From Scytonematopsis contorta HA4267-MV1 (GTDB taxonomy: Bacteria; Cyanobacteriota; Cyanobacteriia; Cyanobacteriales; Nostocaceae): a DNA stretch of 64,000 nucleotides. A model generated the notes under the pieces. It did not search any database and had not been told where the DNA came from. It worked only from the letters and a program-made list of their open reading frames with translations. The stretch is taken from contig JAHHIC010000094.1 of NCBI GenBank assembly GCA_019359035.1, forward strand, positions 124,001 through 188,000, given 5' to 3'. Position numbers and translations under genes: made by a program. The number at the start of each line of letters is the position of its first letter. The first letter of the stretch is position 1. Of the stretch, positions 33,372 to 43,135 are shown piece after piece.

Positions 33372-34686
33372 GGGGGAGGGGAGTGGGGAGTGGGGAGTTG
33401 GGAGTGAGGAATTGCGAATTGCGAATTGCGAATTGCGAATTGGGTTCATTTTCTCCTTGCAAAGCTTTAATCATTAATTGATGCAGTCTTGCAACTTCGT
33501 GATGTATGTTAAATTCTTGTTCTACTTTGATTCGCCCATATGTGCCAAATATTGCTCTTAAGTTAGCGTCAACTAGTAATTTTTCTATTTTTTCCTGCAA
33601 AAACATCGCATTTCCAGGTGGAACTAGGTATCCATTTATGCCATCTTCTACCAATTCACTGACACCAGCAATCTGGGTCGCTACTACAGGTAGGCCAGAT
33701 GCCATCGCTTCCATTAAGACTACTGGTATACCTTCTGCAAAGCTGGACATCACAAAAATATCGGTTTGCTGAAAGTATTCCCGTACCTCAGTTTGAGATT
33801 TATAACCGACGTAATGTACGTTAGAATTCAATCCCAACTGAACTGTGATTTTTTGCAAGTTTTCGCGGTCTGGACCATCACCCACTACAGTTAATAGAAT
33901 GTCTGGATGCAATCGCTTCAAAATCACCAAACTTTCTAATAAGATTGGCAATCCTTTTGCTGTTGCTAGTCTTCCTACAAAAAGCAGGCGTTTTCCTTGG
34001 TTTTTTTCACCTAAGTTCTGGTGAGAAACTGCCTGGTGAGAAACTACATTGAATAATTTTGGGTCGATACCGCAATGAATAATATGCATCCGATTCCACT
34101 TTTCATGGGGTGCAAAAATCATTCCTTGACTGCGTGCATAGTTGCTGATACAACTGACAAACAGTGCTCTTTTAATTTTTTCGTCTAACCTCCATTGATG
34201 TGCGCGAAAAAATATATTCGGACCGTGCAATGTAAAGCTATAAGTAAAACCTCCCAATTTGGCAGCTAGCATTGCTACCGTACCGCTACCTTCAGCAATA
34301 TGGTTATGCAAATGAACTAACTTCCTGATTTTAATTTGTTTGGCTAAGATACCTGCTTCTAAAAAGTAAAACAATTGATAAAATGCACCTCGCAAACCTG
34401 GTTGACTTGTTGACCAGGCCAATTTTACGGTACCAAAATATTCGTTTGGCGTAGTAAATAGTAAACTAAGGTGGGTGAAAAATAACTTAATAGGATTTGC
34501 TGGGAGAATATAAAAAGTACCCTCTCGTTCTGACTTTTGTTCTTCACCCACCATATGTTCGTCTCCGGTGGGACGAATTGAAAATGTGTGTACATCCACT
34601 CCTATTTGTCGCAAAGTTGTTACTTCCCGTTGAATAAAAGTATCTGTAGCTCTGGGATATTCACCTGTTAGGTAGGCAATCCGCAT
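33340..34686 (-). CDS. GT4 glycosyltransferase, cluster A
   Basis: 448 residues, GT-B fold: N-terminal MRIAYLTGEYPRATDTFIQRE (conserved in many exopolysaccharide GT4 enzymes), HLHNHIAEGSGTVAML, KRLLFVGRLATAKGLPILLE and the donor motif FAEGIPVVLMEAMASGLPVV. Homology to the paralog at 49618 ends at KALQ (about residue 412); the remaining 36 residues are encoded by GAATTGC and GGGGAGT heptads and spacer, so the natural C-terminus has been replaced or extended. It overlaps the epimerase gene by 19 bases at its start and the next glycosyltransferase at its end. Confidence 0.9.
   Translation of the reverse strand: MRIAYLTGEYPRATDTFIQREVTTLRQIGVDVHTFSIRPTGDEHMVGEEQKSEREGTFYILPANPIKLFFTHLSLLFTTPNEYFGTVKLAWSTSQPGLRGAFYQLFYFLEAGILAKQIKIRKLVHLHNHIAEGSGTVAMLAAKLGGFTYSFTLHGPNIFFRAHQWRLDEKIKRALFVSCISNYARSQGMIFAPHEKWNRMHIIHCGIDPKLFNVVSHQAVSHQNLGEKNQGKRLLFVGRLATAKGLPILLESLVILKRLHPDILLTVVGDGPDRENLQKITVQLGLNSNVHYVGYKSQTEVREYFQQTDIFVMSSFAEGIPVVLMEAMASGLPVVATQIAGVSELVEDGINGYLVPPGNAMFLQEKIEKLLVDANLRAIFGTYGRIKVEQEFNIHHEVARLHQLMIKALQGENEPNSQFAIRNSQFLTPNSPLPTPLPHVPHSLKYKL
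33373..33442. repeat. double heptad array (GGGGAGT then GAATTGC)
   Basis: 33373-33406 is GGGGAGT-type and 33408-33442 is five GAATTGC-phase units. The array forms the junction between the GT4 gene shared with cluster B and the glycosyltransferase present only in A. Confidence 0.9.
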
Positions 34687-35729
34687 AGGCTCTCCTTCAC
34701 TATTGGTTGCGGTTGCGGTAACTGTAACAATTCTTCATTGCTGCAACAGCGTTCCAGTGCAGTATCAAGCGAATATCTGGGTTGCCAATTTAAAATTTGT
34801 TTGGCATGAGCATTGCTAAATTTAAAATGTTTAAACCTTGCATCCAACACCCTAGGAATAAATATACCTGGTAGCCTTGCTTGTCCTTGAAGCACTCGTT
34901 GATTATAAGTCCAAAATATCCAGGCCATAAAACGCATAATTGTCCAATTTATAGGAATCAAGCGAGGTATCGATACTTTGTGCTTGGTCAGTCTTTTGAC
35001 ATAAACTCTTTGGGTGGGCAAATCGTCATCAACTATATTCAAAGTTTGACCAATTGCCTCATCACGCTCTACAGCACTAACAATTGCATCAGCACAGTTT
35101 TCTACGTATGTCAATGGCATTGTTGCATAAGCACCAATTCGTAGCCACAAATTTTTGGTTAATTGTCCACCTAGTAGCGTACTCCAGAGATTATCTCGTC
35201 CATAAACTAATCCGGGACGAACGATTGTTACCTGTGCTTTGGGATAATTTTGTTCAAACTCGTGGATAAGTTCTTCTTGAAGAAGTTTGGTTTGAGCGTA
35301 TTCATCCCGTTCTAAAGGATTGCTCTCGATTTGAGACTTTTCGCTTATTGTTTCACCTGATTTTGTACCTTGGTAGTCATATACAGAGAAGGTACTAATA
35401 TCAACTAACCGCATAACGTCAGCATCAACCATTGCATCAAGCAAGTTTTCGGTAGCAACGACTGTACCTGCAAATCGAGTATAAAAATCACCTTCTTTGG
35501 CAGCCGCTAAATGAATAACTGCATCCACTCCTTGGAGAGCATCGACAATACCATGCTTGCTTCGCAAATCTATACGGATGAGTTCAACCCTTGGGTGATT
35601 ATGCCAAAATATACGAGTTTCATCACTAGATGGTCGGACAATTGCACGCACCTGGTGACCCCGTTGCAATGCTTCGGCTACAACATATTTTCCCAAAAAA
35701 CCGGACGCACCTGTTACTAGTAGTTTCAT
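34668..35729 (-). CDS. NAD-dependent epimerase/dehydratase (extended SDR), cluster A
   Basis: 353 residues. Rossmann motif VTGASGFLGKYV (4-15), catalytic Tyr-Lys in EYAQTKLLQEEL, VIHLAAAKEGDF after strand 4, and IVRPGLVYGR. Likely a nucleotide-sugar epimerase, dehydratase or reductase, cytoplasmic. It overlaps the oxidoreductase gene by four bases (ATGA), and this pair is conserved in cluster B, which suggests that the two act in sequence to make one rare sugar donor. Substrate cannot be read from the sequence. Confidence 0.92.
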   Translation of the reverse strand: MKLLVTGASGFLGKYVVAEALQRGHQVRAIVRPSSDETRIFWHNHPRVELIRIDLRSKHGIVDALQGVDAVIHLAAAKEGDFYTRFAGTVVATENLLDAMVDADVMRLVDISTFSVYDYQGTKSGETISEKSQIESNPLERDEYAQTKLLQEELIHEFEQNYPKAQVTIVRPGLVYGRDNLWSTLLGGQLTKNLWLRIGAYATMPLTYVENCADAIVSAVERDEAIGQTLNIVDDDLPTQRVYVKRLTKHKVSIPRLIPINWTIMRFMAWIFWTYNQRVLQGQARLPGIFIPRVLDARFKHFKFSNAHAKQILNWQPRYSLDTALERCCSNEELLQLPQPQPIVKESLCGLPT

Positions 35730-36778
35730 ACGTGATTTACCTCCGATAGCAATAAATTAACTAATCGATTTGTTCTTTCCATTTCTAAAAAACTGATAGG
35801 TGGTGCTTCACCATCAATTAATGCTTCATAAGTTTTATCTAAAAGCCGATACATACCCTCGTAAACTGTTTTTTGCATAATCTTGTTATGAAAATTAGTG
35901 AATGACGCACCAACTAAATCGCATCCATTGATGAAATGATTAATTAATGGAGATAATAATTCACCAACACGAGGTAAGACGCAACGCAAGTAAGGTTGAA
36001 ATAAATCGGTTTCGGCATAACCTTTTGAACCACGTACTCTCACCTCAAAAGCCTTTGGTGGTGTGTGACAGCTAAATCTAATTCGAGCATGTGCGGAACC
36101 GGAGATTACTATTGCGTCTAAGTCGTCGTAACGGAAAAGGTTTCCACCACCATGATTGCTCCATACAGCATTAACCCGCTCAAAATCTGGTATAAAACGT
36201 ACAACTAAGGAACATAAGTGGGTAATAAAATCATGAATTACTCCAGCAGGCATTTTATGAATTGGACTCGGCAAATTTTCGTCTGCAAATATTCCCCCAT
36301 CGCGTACAGGAAGTGCTACCCTGACTTCAACTTCTTGTACTTCACCAAGAATTCCATCTGTAATCAATTGCTGGATAGCGAGAATTTTTTTGTTAAAGCA
36401 GTAGTTTTGATTTTCAATTAGCCAACGATTGCGCGACTGAGCGCAAGTCCACAGTTCTTGAAATTCATCATAAGTTGGTGTAATCGGCTTTTCGCAAAAA
36501 ACATGTACACCCGCTTCTAAGCAGTCTTTGGCAATTTGTTTATGAGTATGAGGTGGGGTTAAAATATGTACGACATCAGGCTTTACCTCATCTAACATTT
36601 GTCGATAGTTAGTGTAAGTAGATTCAGCACCATATCTTTTTGCTGCATATTTAGCAGCAGCTTTTGAAAGGTCACAAACTGAAGCTAGATGTGTACGTTC
36701 TGATTTTGCCAAAAAACTTAGGTGTTCTTTAGAGATAGCACCCGCACCAATTACTGATGATTTAAGTTGTGTTGCCAT
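35726..36778 (-). CDS. Gfo/Idh/MocA-family oxidoreductase, cluster A
   Basis: 350 residues. N-terminal NAD(P) fold with GAGAISKEHL (11-20), DVVHILTPPHTHKQIA, and the family EKP motif (HVFCEKPITP, about 92-101); the C-terminal alpha/beta domain follows (DFITHLCSLVVRF, GGGNLFRYDDLDAIV). Expected to oxidise or reduce a sugar or sugar nucleotide. Of the first 60 residues 51 match the copy at 51935, and 68 consecutive bases (36234-36301 and 52443-52510) are identical, including synonymous sites. Confidence 0.94.
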   Translation of the reverse strand: MATQLKSSVIGAGAISKEHLSFLAKSERTHLASVCDLSKAAAKYAAKRYGAESTYTNYRQMLDEVKPDVVHILTPPHTHKQIAKDCLEAGVHVFCEKPITPTYDEFQELWTCAQSRNRWLIENQNYCFNKKILAIQQLITDGILGEVQEVEVRVALPVRDGGIFADENLPSPIHKMPAGVIHDFITHLCSLVVRFIPDFERVNAVWSNHGGGNLFRYDDLDAIVISGSAHARIRFSCHTPPKAFEVRVRGSKGYAETDLFQPYLRCVLPRVGELLSPLINHFINGCDLVGASFTNFHNKIMQKTVYEGMYRLLDKTYEALIDGEAPPISFLEMERTNRLVNLLLSEVNHV

Positions 36779-36820
36779 TATAATTCATCTCCATTCATAT
36801 TTTTCTCTCGTGGTGGAGTG

Positions 36821-36842
36821 GAGACGTTATATATAACGTCTC
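36821..36842. repeat. perfect 22-base palindrome
   Basis: GAGACGTTATA and its exact complement back to back, within the 71-base gap between the oxidoreductase and the GT2 of cluster A. A degenerate relative (GTAGAGACGCTACATGTAAC) is at 61323. This resembles a dispersed palindrome family of Nostocales. Confidence 0.75.
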
Positions 36843-36849
36843 TACATTT

Positions 36850-37863
36850 TTAGGGAAGGGGGGTTAGGTCAAGATTTTTATATTCCACCAAAGTACGTTG
36901 TTGTTTTAATAGTATAGAAATAAAAAATTTAATTTGACCTTGTAGTTTGGGAAATTTATCTAACACAGAGAATATGGCGTAAAGAGTAGCATCTGTTGAT
37001 TGATACCCACGTTCTCGCATTGTGTTATACAACCGATAAGCTAATAGTAAATAAGCCATTAATAGTAATATTATGCTCAATCCTTGGGTTGGCAGTAAGC
37101 CTACTATTGCTAACAATGGTAAAAATAAAGCCCAGAACCAATTTCTCAAACTTTCTCGCACCCAATGTCGTTCGGGAGCGTGACCATGTAACCAAGCTCC
37201 TTCAGCGTAAGCATGACCATTACGAATTTCACGCTTCCACCACTGTTTAAAACTAGTTATATTCGCATCATGTAATACCATTTGCGCGTCTATACGTAAA
37301 ATTTTACCTCCATTTCTACGCAATCGTAGGCACAATTCTGGTTCTTCTCCTGCAATCAATGTGGGGTTAAAACCTCCTACTTTTGTTAATGCAGTTACTC
37401 GCATCATGGAATTACCCCCACATGCTGTAGCTTCACCAACTGGAGTATTCCATTCTATGTCACACAAGCGATTATAAATCGAGTGATTTGGAAATTTTTC
37501 TTGACACCGACCACAAACAACTACAGCATCAGGACGAGCAATGAATTCATTTACTGCACGTTCTAACCACCCTTCTACAACTACACAGTCTCCGTCTACA
37601 AATTGGATAAATTCTACTTCTGGTTCTATTTGTAGTAGATGCTCAAATCCTGTATTTCTAGCACGAGCTGCTGTAAATGGGATAGATAAGTCTAACTCAA
37701 TACAGTTAATACCAAGGGATTTTGCTAGTTCTACACTGCCATCGGAAGAACCTGAGTCTACGTAAACTATTGTTCTTTTTTGTTTAATGACTGATTGTAG
37801 AGACGCTTTGAGACGATTTCCTTCGTTACGTCCGATGATAACAATTCCGAGTGACTTCAACAA
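36850..37863 (-). CDS. GT2 glycosyltransferase, cluster A cargo
   Basis: 337 residues, GT-A fold: IVIIGRNEGNRLKASLQSV, YVDSGSSDGSVELAKSLG, DXD-type FVDGDCVV (about 89-96), then EPELCLRLRRNGGK and WWKREIRNGHAYAEG as the acceptor/catalytic region, and two membrane helices near the C-terminus (about 243-280). Adds a sugar at the inner face of the membrane. At the equivalent locus in cluster B stands a different GT2 family member (52998), so this gene is exchanged cargo. It is flanked by a palindrome on one side and purine heptads on the other. Confidence 0.9.
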   Translation of the reverse strand: MLKSLGIVIIGRNEGNRLKASLQSVIKQKRTIVYVDSGSSDGSVELAKSLGINCIELDLSIPFTAARARNTGFEHLLQIEPEVEFIQFVDGDCVVVEGWLERAVNEFIARPDAVVVCGRCQEKFPNHSIYNRLCDIEWNTPVGEATACGGNSMMRVTALTKVGGFNPTLIAGEEPELCLRLRRNGGKILRIDAQMVLHDANITSFKQWWKREIRNGHAYAEGAWLHGHAPERHWVRESLRNWFWALFLPLLAIVGLLPTQGLSIILLLMAYLLLAYRLYNTMRERGYQSTDATLYAIFSVLDKFPKLQGQIKFFISILLKQQRTLVEYKNLDLTPLP

Positions 37864-37879
37864 GTTAATACCTCCTCAA

Positions 37880-37965
37880 ACCACGAAGAAACGAAGGACA
37901 CGAAGAAAGAAGAAAGAAGAAAGAAGAAAGAGGGAAGGGGGAAGGGGGAAGGGGGAAGGGGGGTT
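37880..37965. repeat. purine heptad array (GAAAGAA then GAAGGGG)
   Basis: Tandem GAAGAAA units followed by GAAGGGG units, all with a seven-base period, between the GT2 and the ligase gene of cluster A. Strong purine-strand bias. Confidence 0.85.
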
Positions 37966-37967
37966 GC

Positions 37968-39218
37968 TTATGTTGCATATGGATGGTTTTGTTTTTTTTG
38001 GTTATGATTTTGCTTTGTTTGTGGTTTTTGGCTTAGGGTAAATACAAGGGTTATAAATAAAACCCAGAAGATATTTGTTTGATATAGTAATAAACTTTCT
38101 GTTATGTTATTCATTAATAAAAATATTAGGTAAGCTAATGGCCAAATGTTCTCTACGTTTTTAGCTGCGTAAGCTAGTTTTAATGAGCGAGCAAAGCTAG
38201 TGAAATATGTTATTAAGAAAAATGATAAACCAATCAGTCCAAGGTCAATGGTTAAATCAAGTAAGCCATTATGACCGTGGGGTGGTATCCAACCAGTACC
38301 TACTATTTGACCTGCTTCGATTCCGTAACGACTTTTAGGTGCGAAAAATGCTCCACGTCCATAACCTAGTAATGGTTTTTCTATTAATCTCGCTATCATC
38401 AAACCCCAAAGAGGTGTTCTACCAGTTAAAGTTGGGTCTCTTCCTAAACCAGTTAAAAGTTCTACCCAGTAACTGAAGACTAATAAAGCAACGCACCCTA
38501 GAATTAAAATTCCTATATCAATAAATATTACACTAATTTTCCCTTGCCAGCGAAAGTTTTTATAAAATAAAATTATTAATATTAATAAGGAAGTTACGAC
38601 TAAAGAGGTTTTAGATGTTGAAAGAATTATTAAGAAAATAGCTAGGCTAAAACCACCCCATTTATATATTTGTGAATTGTTCTTAGGTAGTGTGAAAAAT
38701 GTTAATGATTTTAAAACCATCATACTACCAAATAAATTTTTATGACCATATAAGCCTTTCCAAGCTCCTAAATGGTCGCTATCTACTTCTTTCCCTATTC
38801 CAGGTAATCCTATGACAAAAATTATGCTCAGAATACTCCCAATTAATAAAGTGTAGGCTATTATTTCTACTTGCTCTTTTAAACTAAATCTTGTAGCAAA
38901 GTATAAAGCAAAAAATGTCATCATCCAGATGTCTCTTGAATTAAACCAGGTAAATTCTGGAAGTTCTGACCAGATAAAAGATAGGAATGCTAAGGCACTT
39001 AATATACATATTGATATATTTTGGCTAAGCATTCTAATTGTGTTTTTCCAGAAAATACAGACTAAAAATGTTGAGCCTCCCCAAATAAAAAATCTGATTA
39101 ATGTTACTAAGGCTTTAGGAAAGAAAATTCCCAAAGAATGTATACCGAATACACCTGAGAAAAAAGTTAATCCTAGTATAATAAAACATTTTTCTGCAAG
39201 CCTTAGAAGTGGATTCAT
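37968..39218 (-). CDS. O-antigen ligase/polymerase-like protein (Wzy type), cluster A
   Basis: 416 residues with about 11 membrane helices and one large periplasmic loop (about 270-310) containing GRDPTLTGRTPLWG and PPHGHNGLLDL, the signature of the Wzy_C/O-antigen ligase family. It should polymerise flipped repeat units or ligate the chain. The last 15 residues (KQNHNQKKQNHPYAT) are Asn/Gln/Lys-rich and border the purine heptads. Paralog of 415 residues at 54037. Confidence 0.92.
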   Translation of the reverse strand: MNPLLRLAEKCFIILGLTFFSGVFGIHSLGIFFPKALVTLIRFFIWGGSTFLVCIFWKNTIRMLSQNISICILSALAFLSFIWSELPEFTWFNSRDIWMMTFFALYFATRFSLKEQVEIIAYTLLIGSILSIIFVIGLPGIGKEVDSDHLGAWKGLYGHKNLFGSMMVLKSLTFFTLPKNNSQIYKWGGFSLAIFLIILSTSKTSLVVTSLLILIILFYKNFRWQGKISVIFIDIGILILGCVALLVFSYWVELLTGLGRDPTLTGRTPLWGLMIARLIEKPLLGYGRGAFFAPKSRYGIEAGQIVGTGWIPPHGHNGLLDLTIDLGLIGLSFFLITYFTSFARSLKLAYAAKNVENIWPLAYLIFLLMNNITESLLLYQTNIFWVLFITLVFTLSQKPQTKQNHNQKKQNHPYAT

Positions 39219-39269
39219 AGTTTTAGTTATGATATTTTGGCTTAGTAATTGGCATATTCTAGAAACCTA

Positions 39270-40526
39270 CTAAAGACCTACTCTTTTGGATAAATTCGTA
39301 TTTTCTACTTCTCTTTGCGTACGTAACCAAATAGTTTGAGGTTTGACTAAAAACTGAACATAAACTGGAATTTTCCATAAAATATAAAGTGGAATCGTTA
39401 AAAGCTTATCTAATGGCAATTCTTGACGAGCAAAATTTACCCAAGCGATAAGAAGTGCTGTTAGTAAACAAAAACCTGCTATTACTGCTGTAATTGCTGG
39501 TATCCACGATGCTCCTAATATTCCACATATGATAGAACTTGCCGTTATTAATAAGCAAACAACAACTAGTAAAGATAGAGGTGGAACACACAAATCTAAT
39601 ATGCTTGTCAATAAGTCAAATCTTTTTTGACGTATTGCTTCTTTAAATAGGATGGGAACGTAAGTCTGTATCATTTGAAAATGACCATGTACCCAACGAG
39701 TTTTTTGACTTGTAGCTGCAACGGAAGAGCAAGGTAAATCGCTAGTTACTTTTGCTTGTGAGCAAAGCAGTGGTCTATGTCCAGCGATAGCCAAATCCAA
39801 ACCTAGTTTTGCATCTTCTAGGAGATGACCGTTAGCTAAATCAACTGAGCTAATCACAGACCAAGGAAAAGCCATTCCTGTACCAAGTAAGGGACAGTTT
39901 ATTCCTAAACGCTCTGTTCCTAAAGCACGAACTAGATTTCTGATAATGATGGAAAACTGTGAAAGATAATCTTTTGCTGATTGAGAATTTTTAGACCTCA
40001 GCATCAAGTAAGTTGCTTGAATTGGTCGTCCTGTTACAATTGCACGCTCTGTTAATTGCTCAATCGCACTTTTGTGGACTGTACAGTCAGCATCAACAAG
40101 AATGACTACATCTGGTGGGCTTTTTTCCGGTAGATTTGTCTCCAGGAATTGTAAGCCATAATCTAGAGCATATCCTTTACCTTTGCGTTCGCTGTCGTTA
40201 CGCTCGATGACTATAGCACCCATTGCACGAGCAATTTCTGCTGTATTATCGCTACAATTATCGGCAACAACAACCAAGGAGTCTTGTTGTTTTAACGCTG
40301 AGGTCAGTTTTTCTAAGGTTAAAGCAATGACTACTTCTTCGTTATGAGCAGGTACTAAGACGGCAACTTTAGTATTTTGCCAGTTCTTTACATTAGTAGA
40401 AGAAGCTTTCGGAAACAAAGCAGCACTACATTCAATTAAAAAAAATAGACAGATAACTAATAATATTAATGTACTAAATATTAGTAATGTATTAGTACAT
40501 AAAGTAGCTAGTTGGTTAATAGACAT
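39270..40526 (-). CDS. membrane GT2 glycosyltransferase, cluster A
   Basis: 418 residues. An N-terminal helix (about 10-32), a GT-A domain with AVLVPAHNEEVVIALTLEKL, VVADNCSDNTAEIARAMGA, LVDADCTVH, then LEDAKLGLDLAIAGHRP and TRWVHGHFQ (processive-type RW motif), and three C-terminal helices (about 290-370). A Gly-rich insertion is absent. It may extend the repeat unit or act processively. Conserved in B (404 residues at 55414), always next to the ligase gene. Confidence 0.9.
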   Translation of the reverse strand: MSINQLATLCTNTLLIFSTLILLVICLFFLIECSAALFPKASSTNVKNWQNTKVAVLVPAHNEEVVIALTLEKLTSALKQQDSLVVVADNCSDNTAEIARAMGAIVIERNDSERKGKGYALDYGLQFLETNLPEKSPPDVVILVDADCTVHKSAIEQLTERAIVTGRPIQATYLMLRSKNSQSAKDYLSQFSIIIRNLVRALGTERLGINCPLLGTGMAFPWSVISSVDLANGHLLEDAKLGLDLAIAGHRPLLCSQAKVTSDLPCSSVAATSQKTRWVHGHFQMIQTYVPILFKEAIRQKRFDLLTSILDLCVPPLSLLVVVCLLITASSIICGILGASWIPAITAVIAGFCLLTALLIAWVNFARQELPLDKLLTIPLYILWKIPVYVQFLVKPQTIWLRTQREVENTNLSKRVGL

Positions 40527-40644
40527 AACGTTATCAGCTAAATTGTAATTAGCGTTTTTATTGAAGTGAAACTAATTTTTGGTAGAGCTACTCTAAATCA
40601 ATATTATTGCGTTTATATGTTTAAGTGAAGGTAGTTGATAGAAT

Positions 40645-42822
40645 TTATCTAATACTAACTTCAGCATCTTTGATAATATGTCCAGAACGAGGGTAGGAAT
40701 AATAGAAATAACTATCAGGTTCCTGTTTAATGTTGACAGCGTTAGCTATTATCCCTAAAATATTTGCTTCCGAACGTTCCAACAGAGATTTAGCTGCTTT
40801 CGCACTAGCTGATTCGACTACACGAGGTCGAGCTACTAACAAAACTCCATCGACCATTTTTCCTAAAACAGCAGCATCTGCAATCCCAGTCAAAGGAGGT
40901 GTGTCAAATATTATGTAGTCATAGGTTTCTGAAAATTTTTGAATCAAAGAAATCATACCCTCAGAATCAATTAAAGCTGAGGGGTTGGGAGGTTGAACTC
41001 CTGCTGTAAGAACGGATAAGTAACTTGTAACTGTTTGTACAGCTTGAGAAAATTCATCATGACCAACAATCACATTACTTAAACCCACTGAGTTAATTAA
41101 ACCCCACAGGTGATGTTGACATGGTTGACGCATATCAGCATCAACTAGCAAAACTCTTTTTCCTGCTGTGGCTATTATCGCAGCTAAGTTAGCTGAAACT
41201 TCTGATTTCCCTTCTCCTGTAACAGAGCTAGTTACTACAATCGTACTGACTTTTTTATGACTAATAAACTTTAAGTTTGCTTGGAGCATTTGATACGCTT
41301 CGTGAATTACTGTCCGAGGAGAAGTTGCTACGACTACTCGACTGGAAATTTCATCACGAATTAATTTAATAGGGGGAGATTTTATATTTGTTTCAAATTT
41401 AGGAATTAGCCCTATTAAGGTATAACCAAAAAATGTTTCAATTTCTTTGATATTTTTTAATGACCTATCAATTACATCTACAAAATATGCAGCAAAAATA
41501 CCCATTAGCAAACCAAAAAATATACTACCACCTGCTAGCATGAAAGTTATTTTAGAAATAACCCTATTTTTAGGAATCTCTGCTGTTTGAATAATTTTAG
41601 CATTACCAATAGTCTGCTTTTCAGCTACTTCTATTTCTTGTAGTCTGGTAATAAGGTTTTGGTAATCGGTTTGAGCTACTGATAATTTTCTTTCTAAATC
41701 TCCTTGAGTTTTTTCTAAATTTGGTAAGATAGCTAACTTTTGTTGATATGTTTCTCTAATATTAGATAATGCTCGTATTTTGTTCTCTAAACCTTGACGT
41801 TGTGTTTGTAATTGTACATATTGACTTGCTAAAGTCTCTCTAAGTTTCCCCACTTGTAACTGATTTGAAGGAACAATTTTTTTAGTTCCTAAAACCTGTT
41901 CAGTTCTATTTTGTAATAAAGCATTCAAAGTTATTTCTTGATTTTTTAAATTACTAATATCTGGGTGTTCCTCTGTGTACCGCGCTCTTGCTGATGCTAA
42001 CTTGCTTTGAACTTTTTGTAACTCACCCAAAACTTCTTGTACACCAGGTATCTGATTAAGAGAAGTAATTTCTACTGTTTTATTTTTCGCAAAATTTAGT
42101 TGGCTAGCTATTTGTCCTTCCTGAGCGCTCACATCTGCTAGTGCAGCTTGTGTTTGATTTAATTCTACATCTAACTGGGAAATGTTTTGAATTGCTGCAG
42201 ATGCTTCTTGTGGAAGCTGAATAATTTTATATTGAGTTTTAAACTGACGTATTGCTTCTGAAGCTCGTTCTAATTCTTGTCGAGAAACAGGTAGCTGTTT
42301 TTTAAGGAATTCACCAGCGACAACAACTTGAGTTCGATTAGACTCAATATTGTTGGCAACGTAAGATTTCATCAACTGATTGACTACTGAGGCTGATATT
42401 TCTGGGTTTTCTGATGTATATGAAACTTTAAGTACATCAGTTCCAACGATTGATTCAACCTTGATTTTGAGTAATTCTGGCTCTAGTAGCTTACCTTGTT
42501 TATCTTTTAACCCTAAAGTATTGATGACTTCTCTTAAAATTGGTTGAGAATTTACAATTACAGCTTGTGTTTCTAGAGGGTTCCCACGCACTAAAGATTC
42601 TAAATCTCCTATCTTTTCTCCTGCTTTTGTTAAGGATGAAATTCGGTCAGATTTAAAAAGTAGCATTCCTGTAGCTTCGTATTCTGGTTTTCGCTTCAGG
42701 ATAGCAAACCCTGCTATTCCTAAGGAAGCCAAAAGAGCTATCACCAAAAATGGCCAGCGACGTTTTATTGGTAGCCAATATTGTTGAATATCTAATTCTT
42801 GTGTATCGTTTTTATTTTCCAT
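40645..42822 (-). CDS. Wzc-type tyrosine autokinase / chain-length protein, cluster A
   Basis: 725 residues: N-terminal Wzz domain between two membrane helices (about 29-47 and 425-447) with a long periplasmic coiled-coil, then a cytoplasmic BY-kinase with Walker A TSSVTGEGKSEVSANLA (near 530), Walker A' LLVDADMRQP and Walker B IIFDTPPLTG, and a Tyr cluster YFYYSYP close to the end for autophosphorylation. It controls chain length and export together with a Wza-type pore, which I do not find in the window. First gene of cluster A, so its upstream region (42823-43682) should carry the cluster promoter. Confidence 0.95.
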   Translation of the reverse strand: MENKNDTQELDIQQYWLPIKRRWPFLVIALLASLGIAGFAILKRKPEYEATGMLLFKSDRISSLTKAGEKIGDLESLVRGNPLETQAVIVNSQPILREVINTLGLKDKQGKLLEPELLKIKVESIVGTDVLKVSYTSENPEISASVVNQLMKSYVANNIESNRTQVVVAGEFLKKQLPVSRQELERASEAIRQFKTQYKIIQLPQEASAAIQNISQLDVELNQTQAALADVSAQEGQIASQLNFAKNKTVEITSLNQIPGVQEVLGELQKVQSKLASARARYTEEHPDISNLKNQEITLNALLQNRTEQVLGTKKIVPSNQLQVGKLRETLASQYVQLQTQRQGLENKIRALSNIRETYQQKLAILPNLEKTQGDLERKLSVAQTDYQNLITRLQEIEVAEKQTIGNAKIIQTAEIPKNRVISKITFMLAGGSIFFGLLMGIFAAYFVDVIDRSLKNIKEIETFFGYTLIGLIPKFETNIKSPPIKLIRDEISSRVVVATSPRTVIHEAYQMLQANLKFISHKKVSTIVVTSSVTGEGKSEVSANLAAIIATAGKRVLLVDADMRQPCQHHLWGLINSVGLSNVIVGHDEFSQAVQTVTSYLSVLTAGVQPPNPSALIDSEGMISLIQKFSETYDYIIFDTPPLTGIADAAVLGKMVDGVLLVARPRVVESASAKAAKSLLERSEANILGIIANAVNIKQEPDSYFYYSYPRSGHIIKDAEVSIR

Positions 42823-42865
42823 AGAATTTTATTCACATTTAATCTAGATATTTGTAAATATAATT

Positions 42866-42972
42866 TGTTGACTGTTGACGGTTGACGCTTGACTGTTGAC
42901 TGTTGAGTGTTGACGGTTGATTGTTGACGGTTGAGTGTTGACGGTTGATGGTTGACTGTTGATGGTTGATGT
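42866..42972. repeat. TTGACTG/TTGACGG heptad array (arm 1)
   Basis: About 15 heptads of TTGACNG or TTGAGTG type, starting about 45 bases upstream of the wzc-like start. Positions 42889-42920 are a perfect 32-base inverted match to 43082-43113. Confidence 0.9.
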
Positions 42973-43071
42973 TAATTATTATGAGTGTATAAATGGGCTA
43001 GCATATTGCACATTAAGCTCTGCGCTTTCATTATCATTTATATCTGCAAGTGAATCATCTTGTAAAAGTTA

Positions 43072-43135
43072 CTATTAACGGTCAACCGTCAACACTCAAC
43101 AGTCAACAGTCAACCGTCAACCGTCAACCATTAAC
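43072..43135. repeat. TTGACTG heptad array, inverted (arm 2)
   Basis: About nine units of GTCAACN on the plus strand, which is the TTGAC array read backwards. Pairs with arm 1 to form a very stable potential stem enclosing about 160 bases. Confidence 0.9.

Noticed and set aside
32292-33449. Longer start for the cluster A glycosyltransferase at 33449
   Set aside because: The extra 26 residues are translated GAATTGC/GGGGAGT repeats; ATG 33371 begins the protein-like sequence.
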